From contig DPKU01000099.1 of assembly GCA_003542355.1 (NCBI GenBank), positions 1 to 5,235 on the forward strand: 5,235 nt of DNA, read 5' to 3'. Below are positions 1-5,235 of the stretch, piece by piece. Numbering within the stretch: the stretch's first letter is position 1; each line of letters opens with the position of its first letter. The stretch is from Clostridiales bacterium. Its GTDB lineage: Bacteria; Bacillota; Clostridia; Peptostreptococcales; Anaerovoracaceae. The notes beneath the pieces are model-generated. The model worked only from the letters and a program-made list of their open reading frames with translations, did not search any database and was not told the DNA's origin. Position numbers and translations under genes: made by a program.

Positions 1-1472
1 ATGGAATCCACAGATTTCTGCTTGCCCACGACCCCTTCTTCGATCAGGATATCCTTTTGTTCTTTCAATCGATAAATATCCGCCGCATCTCTGATATAGC
101 CTTCGGAGATCAGCGCTTCCACCGCCATGGGGCCAAAGCCTTCCAGGTTCATAGCGTCCTTGCTCACGAAATAGGCCAGGGATCGACTGTCCTTGGCGGG
201 GCAGCGGTCTCCCGTGCAGTAGAGATGCGCGCCGTCCTCCTCCTTGGCGGCCAAAGATCCGCAGACGGGGCACCGGTCGGGCATTATGAATCGCGAGGTG
301 CCTTCCGGGCGCTTTTCCCGTACGACGCTCACCACTTCCGGAATGATGTCCCCCGCCTTCTGGACAAGGACCGTATCTCCGATCCGGATATCCTTTTCAT
401 CCATGTAGGCCTGATTGTGCAGCGTTGCCCGCGCAACAGTGGTTTCCGCAAGACGAACGGGCTTAAGCCTGGCAAGAGGCGTCATCCGCCCGGTCCTGCC
501 CACCTGAACTGCGATATCCTCCAATATGGTTTCCTTCTGCTCAGGCGGATATTTGTAAGCGATGGCCCATCGAGGGACTTTGGATGTCATGCCCAGCTGC
601 TGTCGCATGCTCAGATCGTCCACCTTCACCACCGCGCCGTCCAGTGGATAGTTCAGACTGTGGCGGCTTTTCGCAATGTCCTGGATGGCCGACCATACTT
701 CCTCGCTGGTCCGGGCTTCCCGGAGATCCGGGCTCACAACAAACCCCTGATTTTTCAGCCATTCGAGCGTTTCCTTGTGGGATGCAAAAGTCTTACCCTG
801 TGCGATTTCCAGATTGAACGCAAAAAAATCCAGCTGCCGGCGGGCTACGATATCCGGATCCAGCTGCCGCATGGCGCCAGCGGCGCTGTTTCGCCGGTTC
901 TGGTACAGCTTGCCTCCTGTCAGCACCTGCTGTTCATTGGCAGAGGCAAAGCTTTCTGATGACATATACACTTCGCCCCGGAGCTCAAGATAGTCCAGCG
1001 GCTCGGGGATCCGGCGGGGAATGCCTCGTACGGCCAGGGCATTCTCATAGACGCTCTCCCCAATGATACCGTCGCCCCGGGTAATGGCTTCTTCCAAAAC
1101 ACCCTTCCGATAGCGCAGGACCAAGGTGAGCCCGTCGATTTTCTTTTCCACCACGAACACGACACCAGGCTGCTCTTTGCGGATCCTTTCCACAAAAGCA
1201 TCCACTTCTTCTTTCGAGAAGGCATCCTGAAGCGACACGATAGGTACATCGTGGGCAGCCTTCCGAAGTGTCCGCTTGACGCCGCCGCCCACGCTGCGGG
1301 TGGGGGTATCGACCCGGACCAGCAAGGGATGCGCTTCCTCCAGCTGCCGAAGTTCCACGGACAGGCGGTCGTATTCGTAATCGCTGAGCTCAGGGTCGTC
1401 CTCTTCGTAATACAGTCTGTTGTGATGATCGATGAGCTCGTAGAGTTCATCCATTCTTTCCTTGGCGTTCAT
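1..1472 (-). CDS. ligA: NAD+-dependent DNA ligase LigA, 3' end beyond window
   Basis: Seals nicks in duplex DNA using NAD+ during replication and repair; acts in the cytoplasm. The frame is open from ATG at 1472 to base 1: 490 codons of a protein usually about 660-680 long. Seen in order: domain Ia with YY (21-22) and SDYEYD (30-35), which grips NMN; the nucleotidyltransferase domain (about 65-310) with E109 and catalytic K111 in KIDG, RGE (165-167), NRRN (192-195), DGAVVKV (278-284) and K307 in AIAYKYP; an OB fold beginning near VGRTG (324-328); a four-cysteine zinc site C401, C404, C419, C424; and the start of the helix-hairpin-helix region (MNLEGFG, 441-447). The rest of that region and the BRCT domain lie outside. 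The start is set by family alignment, an upstream AAGGTGG, and a 4-base ATGA overlap with pcrA. Motif I continues as GLT rather than the usual GLA, and the family's GEDVTxN reads GESVYEN (138-144), so this is a somewhat divergent LigA, but all catalytic residues checked are present. Identity is very secure. Confidence 0.96.
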   Translation of the reverse strand, partial: MNAKERMDELYELIDHHNRLYYEEDDPELSDYEYDRLSVELRQLEEAHPLLVRVDTPTRSVGGGVKRTLRKAAHDVPIVSLQDAFSKEEVDAFVERIRKEQPGVVFVVEKKIDGLTLVLRYRKGVLEEAITRGDGIIGESVYENALAVRGIPRRIPEPLDYLELRGEVYMSSESFASANEQQVLTGGKLYQNRRNSAAGAMRQLDPDIVARRQLDFFAFNLEIAQGKTFASHKETLEWLKNQGFVVSPDLREARTSEEVWSAIQDIAKSRHSLNYPLDGAVVKVDDLSMRQQLGMTSKVPRWAIAYKYPPEQKETILEDIAVQVGRTGRMTPLARLKPVRLAETTVARATLHNQAYMDEKDIRIGDTVLVQKAGDIIPEVVSVVREKRPEGTSRFIMPDRCPVCGSLAAKEEDGAHLYCTGDRCPAKDSRSLAYFVSKDAMNLEGFGPMAVEALISEGYIRDAADIYRLKEQKDILIEEGVVGKQKSVDS

Positions 1473-3709
1473 TGATCTTCCACCTTGTGCATCGGAGCCA
1501 GATCCTTGGCCAGCTTCTTGGTTCCGTGAGCATCAAAAATGACGGTCAGAACGCTCCCCGAAGCATCGATCACTGTGCCGGCGCCGAACTTTTCGTGGTG
1601 TACCTTCTGCCCGGCAACCACGTCCTTCCCGGCCAGGGTCTGACGTTCGTCCGCTTTGCCCCGAGTCGCCTTGATGCTTGCCAGGGGGGATACATAGGGC
1701 CCTTCCGAATAGGGTGCTTTCGTATCATAGCGCGCAAAGGAGGTGCCTGCAGATTTTTTATCATAAACCGCATCCCCTCCCATCACACTGCGGTCGATCT
1801 CCTTCAAAAATAGTGATTCGCTCGTCAGCTCCGTCTTACCGTAGAGCATCCGCCATTCTGCACTGGTCAGGAACAGCATCTTTTTTGCCCGGGTCATGCC
1901 GACATAACAGAGTCGCCGCTCTTCTTCCATCCCTTCACCCTTATCGATGGTGCGATAGCTTGGAAAGATTCCGGTCTCCATGCCAGGAATAAAAACCACA
2001 GAAAATTCCAGCCCCTTGGCGGAGTGCAGTGTCATCAGCGAAACCGTGTCTTCCCGGGGATCGTGGTTGTCCACATCGGCCAACAGCGTCAGCTCTTCCA
2101 TAAAGATCTCCAACGTCAGGGTTGCGCCCCGTTCATTCTTCTCTTTTTCCTTCTCCGTAATGACAGATTTGAATTCCATCAGGTTCTCGATGCGACTGTC
2201 TGACTCCACGGTGTTCTGCTCTTCCAGAGCCGTCAAATAGCCTGTTTTGACCAGGATGGCATCATAGAGATCCAGCACGCTCATATTGGCTTGTTCGATA
2301 TGCAATCCATCGATCGCCGACACGAAAGCATGCAGACTCTCCGCCGTTTTATTCGGAAAGCTGTCCACGATCTCCCGATCCTTCAATACTTCCATCAGGT
2401 TCTGACCCCGAACCGCCGCCAGTGTTCGCAGGCTTTCCTGGGATTTGGCGCCCAATCCTCGCTTGGGTTCATTGATGATCCGCATCAGCCCTGCATCATC
2501 CCGGGGGTTCACCACCAGTCTCATGTAGGCCAGAATATCCTTGATCTCTTTTCGGTCGTAGTAGCGCAATCCCGAGAGCACTTGATAGGGGATCCCCTTA
2601 GCCGACAAGGCCTCCTCAAATCGCCTGGACTGGACATTCGTCCGATAGAGAACGGCAAAATCCGAAAAGGTAAGCTTCGGGTCTTTGCGCATCAACGCCT
2701 CGATGCGGCCGCCGATATAGCGGGCTTCCTCTTTATCGTCGGAAGCTCTGTAGTATTGGATCTTCTCACCTTTGTCTGCCCGGGTCCACAGCTTTTTTGC
2801 CTTGCGGCCCCGGTTCCGGGAAATGACGCTGTGGGCACCTTCCAGGATATATGCGCTGGACCGGTAATTTTCCTCCAGCTTGATCACTTTAGCGCCCGGA
2901 AAATCCTTTTCGAACTCCAGGATATTGCGGATATCCGCGCCCCGCCATTGATAGATGCACTGATCGTCATCGCCGACTACACAGATGTTTCCGTGCTGCT
3001 CGGCCAGCATTTTGACCAGCTTATACTGCAGCAGGTTTGTGTCCTGATATTCGTCCACCATCAGGTACTGAAACTTCTTTTGAAAATACGAAAGGATCTC
3101 CTGGTTGTTCTCCAGCAGCTGTACCGCCCGCAGGATTAGATCGTCAAAATCCATGGCATTGTTCTTTTTCAGGACTTTTTCATAGCGGTCGTAGAGCTCC
3201 GCCAGCTCCTGATATCCCGCCTGTCCGCCGGTATCGCGCCGGTATTGTCCGGGTCCGATGGCCTGCTCCTTCGCATTGGAAATTTCGCTGATCACGTAGG
3301 CAGGCGCAAACCGCTTGGGGTCCAGCTCCAACTCTTTTAATAGCCCCTTGATGATGGATTTCTGATCGACAGGATCGTAGACCACAAAGTTTTTTGCATA
3401 GCCAGCCTGTTCGGGATGCAGGCGAAGCATGCGCAGACATGCTGAATGAAACGTCTGGATCCACATACCCTGTACCGAACCCACCAGGACTTCCACCCGC
3501 TCCCGCATTTCTGCCGCAGCTTTGTTGGTGAAGGTGACCGCGAGGATGGAACGTGGGTCCACGCCGGCATCTCTGATCATGTATGCGATGCGATGGGTCA
3601 TGGTACCGGTCTTTCCGCTGCCTGCTCCGGCCAGGATCAGCAGGGGGCCTTCCAGCGTTGTGGCGGCTTCGTATTGCTGTGGATTCAGTTTCTGTAAATA
3701 GTCGATCAT
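1469..3709 (-). CDS. pcrA: ATP-dependent 3'-5' DNA helicase PcrA (UvrD/Rep, superfamily 1A)
   Basis: Unwinds DNA with ATP and, in Firmicutes, is known to help in nucleotide excision repair, limit RecA filaments and resolve conflicts with transcription. The 746 residues match the family length. Seen in order: Q motif (NPQQ, 9-12), Walker A AGAGSGKT (27-34, K33), motif Ia TFTNKAAAEMRERV (59-72), TFHS (86-89), motif II VDEYQDT (218-224), motif III GDDDQCIYQWRGA (246-258), motif IV EENYRSS (279-285, R283), motif V TLHSAKGLEF (560-569) and motif VI CYVGMTRAKK (601-610, R607). After a variable linker, residues about 698-742 (AGQKVHHEKFGAGTVID onward) form the PcrA C-terminal Tudor-like domain, which binds RNA polymerase in relatives; this favours PcrA over UvrD or Rep. 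G35 replaces the Arg usually following the Walker A GKT, and C251/Q254 differ from the common SIYRWRGA. The start has a perfect AAGGAGG and its own promoter. It is first in an operon with ligA, as in Bacillus, but without pcrB directly upstream. Confidence 0.97.
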   Translation of the reverse strand: MIDYLQKLNPQQYEAATTLEGPLLILAGAGSGKTGTMTHRIAYMIRDAGVDPRSILAVTFTNKAAAEMRERVEVLVGSVQGMWIQTFHSACLRMLRLHPEQAGYAKNFVVYDPVDQKSIIKGLLKELELDPKRFAPAYVISEISNAKEQAIGPGQYRRDTGGQAGYQELAELYDRYEKVLKKNNAMDFDDLILRAVQLLENNQEILSYFQKKFQYLMVDEYQDTNLLQYKLVKMLAEQHGNICVVGDDDQCIYQWRGADIRNILEFEKDFPGAKVIKLEENYRSSAYILEGAHSVISRNRGRKAKKLWTRADKGEKIQYYRASDDKEEARYIGGRIEALMRKDPKLTFSDFAVLYRTNVQSRRFEEALSAKGIPYQVLSGLRYYDRKEIKDILAYMRLVVNPRDDAGLMRIINEPKRGLGAKSQESLRTLAAVRGQNLMEVLKDREIVDSFPNKTAESLHAFVSAIDGLHIEQANMSVLDLYDAILVKTGYLTALEEQNTVESDSRIENLMEFKSVITEKEKEKNERGATLTLEIFMEELTLLADVDNHDPREDTVSLMTLHSAKGLEFSVVFIPGMETGIFPSYRTIDKGEGMEEERRLCYVGMTRAKKMLFLTSAEWRMLYGKTELTSESLFLKEIDRSVMGGDAVYDKKSAGTSFARYDTKAPYSEGPYVSPLASIKATRGKADERQTLAGKDVVAGQKVHHEKFGAGTVIDASGSVLTVIFDAHGTKKLAKDLAPMHKVEDQ
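1480..1486 (-). promoter_or_regulatory. Ribosome binding site of ligA, inside the end of pcrA
   Basis: AAGGTGG on the minus strand lies 7 bases before the ligA ATG at 1472. It matches AAGGAGG except for one base. It sits within the last codons of pcrA, so ligA is probably translated from the pcrA message and coupled to it through the shared ATGA. Confidence 0.75.
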
Positions 3710-3713
3710 CGTT

Positions 3714-3720
3714 CCTCCTT
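3714..3720 (-). promoter_or_regulatory. Ribosome binding site of pcrA
   Basis: AAGGAGG on the minus strand, a perfect match to the anti-Shine-Dalgarno sequence, lies 4 bases before the pcrA ATG at 3709. The spacing is slightly short, but the site clearly decides this start, and no competing in-frame ATG occurs upstream in the short leader. Confidence 0.85.
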
Positions 3721-3737
3721 ATGACACTCTACCTCAA

Positions 3738-3746
3738 ATTATAACA
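3738..3746 (-). promoter_or_regulatory. Extended -10 promoter for the pcrA-ligA operon
   Basis: The minus strand reads TGTTATAAT: a perfect TATAAT box (3743-3738) preceded by the TGn extension. No good -35 hexamer is found 15-19 bases upstream, where the sequence is GC-rich terminator stem, so recognition probably relies on the extended -10. Transcription would begin near 3731-3730 and give a leader of about 20 bases, just enough for the AAGGAGG. This is a prediction from sequence; a sigma-A type promoter is inferred. Confidence 0.7.
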
Positions 3747-3747
3747 T

Positions 3748-3776
3748 AAAGAAACAGCCTGGAGGGCTGTCTCTTT
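3748..3776 (-). terminator. Rho-independent terminator of the ABC transporter operon
   Basis: On the minus strand AAAGAGACAGCC, loop CTCCA and GGCTGTTTCTTT form a 12-bp stem, with a strong ACAGCC/GGCTGT core and a U-rich 3' side that runs on into TTTATGTT. One pair is G-U in the minus-strand RNA but would be an A-C mismatch on the plus strand, which favours the minus direction. It begins about 27 bases after the stop of the ATPase gene at 3804. The U tract is interrupted by a C, so termination may be partial, with some read-through into pcrA. Confidence 0.78.
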
Positions 3777-3803
3777 TGATTTTTATCCCGTTTTCCGACG
3801 GTA

Positions 3804-4601
3804 TCAGTTGCCACACTCAATAGAGATCTCATTAAAGGTTTTCAGCAGCGAATCGATGGTGCAGGAATCTTTTCCTGTCTCCCGGGTATCGATGACGGAC
3901 CGGCCCTCGTGCATCATCACCAGGCGGTTGCCGTATTCCACCGCAAAGCGCAGATTGTGGGTGACCATCAGCGCCGTCAGCTGCTTTTCTTCGATGACGC
4001 GCAGCGTCAGTTCCATGACGGTCTCCGAAGACCGGGGATCCAGGGCAGCTGTGTGCTCGTCCAGGATCAGCAGGTCGATAGGCGTCATGGTAGCGATCAG
4101 AAGGGCCAGCGCCTGACGTTGCCCTCCGGACAAAGCGCCTACGAGGATATCCAGCTTGTCCTCCAGGCCCAGCTGGAGGAGCTGCAGCCGGCTGCGATAA
4201 TAGTCAGCCCGCTTCTTATTGACACCTTTGCGCAAGCCAAAGGATCCGCCCTTGTTGTCAGCCAGAGACAGGTTCTCCATGATGGTCAGATTCGGACAGG
4301 TCCCTGCCGCGGGATTCTGGAATACTCTGCCGATGTTGGCTGCGCGTTGGTGTTCCGGCATTCCGGTGATGTCTTTGCCATTAAGGTAGATTCTTCCCCG
4401 ATCTGCGGAAAGGCTGCCGCAGATCACGTTGAGCAGCGTGGTCTTTCCGGAGCCGTTGGACCCGACGATGGAAACGAAATCTCCGGGTTCTGCCGAAAAA
4501 TGGAACCCGTTGAAAACGGCGATCTCGTTTACCGTTCCCGGGTTGAAGTTCATGTGGAGATCATCCACCCGGATCAGAGGCTCCTTACGATCGTTTTGCA
4601 A
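3804..4601 (-). CDS. ABC transporter ATP-binding subunit (COG1101 type, TrpZ/Y-like uncharacterised importer)
   Basis: The cytoplasmic ATPase that powers import through the permease encoded just upstream. The 265 residues cover one complete nucleotide-binding domain: Walker A GSNGSGKT (47-54, K53), Q-loop Q95 in VFQNP, signature LSGGQ (157-161), Walker B LLILDE (177-182, catalytic E182), D-loop ALDP (186-189) and H-loop H215. The stretch NIGRVFQNPAAGT (89-101), with a DEHTAALDP motif carrying His rather than Pro after the catalytic Glu, resembles the COG1101 family that pairs with COG4120 permeases and COG2984 binding proteins, rather than LivF/LivG or polar amino acid ATPases. The start is TTG at 4601, chosen because AAAGGGGG lies 8 bases upstream and the conserved part begins near residue 9; the next in-frame ATG (codon 17) would cut into that domain. 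It overlaps the permease gene by 17 bases, so coupled translation is likely. Function as an ABC importer ATPase is secure; the substrate is unknown, with tryptophan or other aromatic amino acids only a family-based suggestion. Confidence 0.92.
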   Translation of the reverse strand: MQNDRKEPLIRVDDLHMNFNPGTVNEIAVFNGFHFSAEPGDFVSIVGSNGSGKTTLLNVICGSLSADRGRIYLNGKDITGMPEHQRAANIGRVFQNPAAGTCPNLTIMENLSLADNKGGSFGLRKGVNKKRADYYRSRLQLLQLGLEDKLDILVGALSGGQRQALALLIATMTPIDLLILDEHTAALDPRSSETVMELTLRVIEEKQLTALMVTHNLRFAVEYGNRLVMMHEGRSVIDTRETGKDSCTIDSLLKTFNEISIECGN

Positions 4602-5235
4602 TGCGCTTTCCCCCTTTCCGGTTGATTTTCTCCGATACGATGGCTGCGGTAAGAAGCACGGCCATCAGAAGTTTCAGATAGCTGTTGGGCAAGCCCAGCT
4701 GAAGAGCGATCATCAGACAGGCTTTGTAGAGAATGGATCCCAGCACAGCCATGGTAACGAAACGGAAAAACCCCAGACGGCGGAATACGCTGATCCCGAT
4801 GATCACGGAAGCCAGCGCCATGACCACCATCCCTTTGCCGGAGTTGATGTCAGCATTCTGATTCAGCTGTGCCAGGATACAGCCGGCCAGGGCAGTACAG
4901 CCGTTGCCGATGGCCAGGCCCAGGATCTTCATGGAACCCGGATCCCTGGCCAGATTCACCACATACTGACTGTTGTCGCCGGAGGCCCGAAGCAGCAGTC
5001 CGTTCTTCGTAGAAAGATACCAATCCAGGGCGTATTTAACCGCTATGGCGATCAGCGCAACCATGATCAGCTGCCGATGAGGGAAAAGCCCTTCCGGCAG
5101 CAGCTTTACAGGCCCGGAGTTGAAGATCGTGTCCAGATTGAAGAATTGTTTGATCGCCGAGCCTCCGGTAAGGATCAAATTCACCGACCACATGGCCGTC
5201 ATAACAAGGATGCCCGAAAGCAGATCCGTGATGCC
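4585..5235 (-). CDS. ABC transporter permease (BPD_transp_2 / COG4120 type), 5' end beyond window
   Basis: Integral membrane subunit of the same importer. The frame is open to the right edge: 216 C-terminal codons are visible, out of about 290-300 usual for the family. The first ATG in view (5202) is not the start, because the 11 codons before it (GITDLLSGILV) continue a hydrophobic segment in the way the family does. In visible numbering, hydrophobic segments lie at about 1-22, 55-73, 102-123, 136-151, 161-181 and 187-201. The cytoplasmic loop GLLLRASGDNSQYVVNLARD (79-98) corresponds to the coupling region of LivH/RbsC-like permeases, and QNADINSGKGMVVMALASVI (126-145) is typical of COG4120. 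The tail is basic (KINRKGGKRIAKRS), as expected for a cytoplasmic end by the positive-inside rule. It overlaps the ATPase gene by 17 bases. A substrate-binding protein gene is expected upstream, outside the window. Substrate is undetermined; TrpXYZ-type systems are the closest characterised relatives I can name. Confidence 0.9.
   Translation of the reverse strand, partial: GITDLLSGILVMTAMWSVNLILTGGSAIKQFFNLDTIFNSGPVKLLPEGLFPHRQLIMVALIAIAVKYALDWYLSTKNGLLLRASGDNSQYVVNLARDPGSMKILGLAIGNGCTALAGCILAQLNQNADINSGKGMVVMALASVIIGISVFRRLGFFRFVTMAVLGSILYKACLMIALQLGLPNSYLKLLMAVLLTAAIVSEKINRKGGKRIAKRS
4610..4619 (-). promoter_or_regulatory. Ribosome binding site supporting the TTG start of the ATPase gene
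   Basis: GGAAAGGGGG on the minus strand, containing AAGGGGG (one base from AAGGAGG), ends 8 bases before the TTG at 4601. It lies inside the last codons of the permease gene. It is the main reason for choosing the TTG over the ATG at codon 17. Confidence 0.6.

Noticed and set aside
57..959. 300-codon open frame on the plus strand
   Set aside because: It lies wholly antisense to ligA, whose minus-strand frame carries every ligase motif. It has no ribosome binding site worth the name and no recognisable domain; it is a by-product of ligA codon usage.
920..1450. 176-codon minus-strand frame overlapping ligA
   Set aside because: It is an out-of-frame reading of the same strand as ligA; the protein has low complexity and no family likeness, while the ligA frame is fully explained.
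2291..3139. 282-codon open frame on the plus strand
   Set aside because: Antisense to the middle of pcrA, with no start signal and no domain; pcrA motifs II to IV are encoded across this same stretch.
3784..3803. Small CCGT/ACGG hairpin just after the ATPase stop
   Set aside because: Only four base pairs with no U tract; the longer hairpin at 3748-3776 is the credible terminator.
3710..3803. Possible riboswitch, T-box or small RNA in the gap
   Set aside because: The 94 bases are fully used by the terminator, the -10 box and the ribosome binding site, and the predicted leader is only about 20 bases long.
3909..4625. 238-codon open frame on the plus strand
   Set aside because: Antisense to the ABC ATPase gene, whose Walker A, signature, Walker B and H-loop motifs all lie in the minus frame.
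5200..5202. ATG at 5202 as the start of the permease
   Set aside because: The frame stays open to the window edge and the 11 upstream codons continue a membrane segment in the family pattern, so the true start is outside the window.

Overview
The window looks like a chromosomal segment of a Firmicute, most likely a member of the Clostridia with intermediate G+C. The reasons are a pcrA-ligA pair in the Bacillota arrangement, strong AAGGAGG-type ribosome binding sites, a TTG start, and an ABC transporter of the uncharacterised COG1101/COG4120 type that is common in clostridia and streptococci. I cannot place it below class level. All four genes lie on the minus strand, so transcription runs from the right edge to the left. 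Both outer genes are cut by the window edges.

The right part (5235 to 3804) is the end of an ABC transporter operon. It holds the C-terminal part of a BPD_transp_2-type membrane permease, overlapping by 17 bases with a complete ATP-binding subunit that starts at TTG. The usual third partner, a COG2984-type substrate-binding lipoprotein, would be expected just outside the right edge. The substrate cannot be read from these two subunits. Characterised streptococcal relatives (TrpXYZ) suggest aromatic amino acids as one possibility.

The 94-base gap (3803 to 3710) is a compact switch between operons. It holds a 12-bp hairpin with a U-rich tail that probably ends the transporter transcript. Immediately after it comes an extended -10 promoter (TGTTATAAT) and a perfect AAGGAGG for the next operon.

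The left part (3709 to 1) is a DNA repair and replication operon. A complete PcrA-type superfamily 1 helicase (746 residues) overlaps by ATGA with ligA, the NAD+-dependent DNA ligase. ligA stays open to position 1, giving 490 codons with the end of the helix-hairpin-helix region and the BRCT domain missing. Together they make a helicase that clears and unwinds DNA and the essential nick-sealing ligase.

No RNA genes, mobile elements, repeats, CRISPR arrays or attachment sites were seen. I found no previously undescribed system: this is a housekeeping region. The points worth a second look are residue substitutions at conserved places in LigA and PcrA, the overlapping terminator and promoter, and the orphan transporter specificity.
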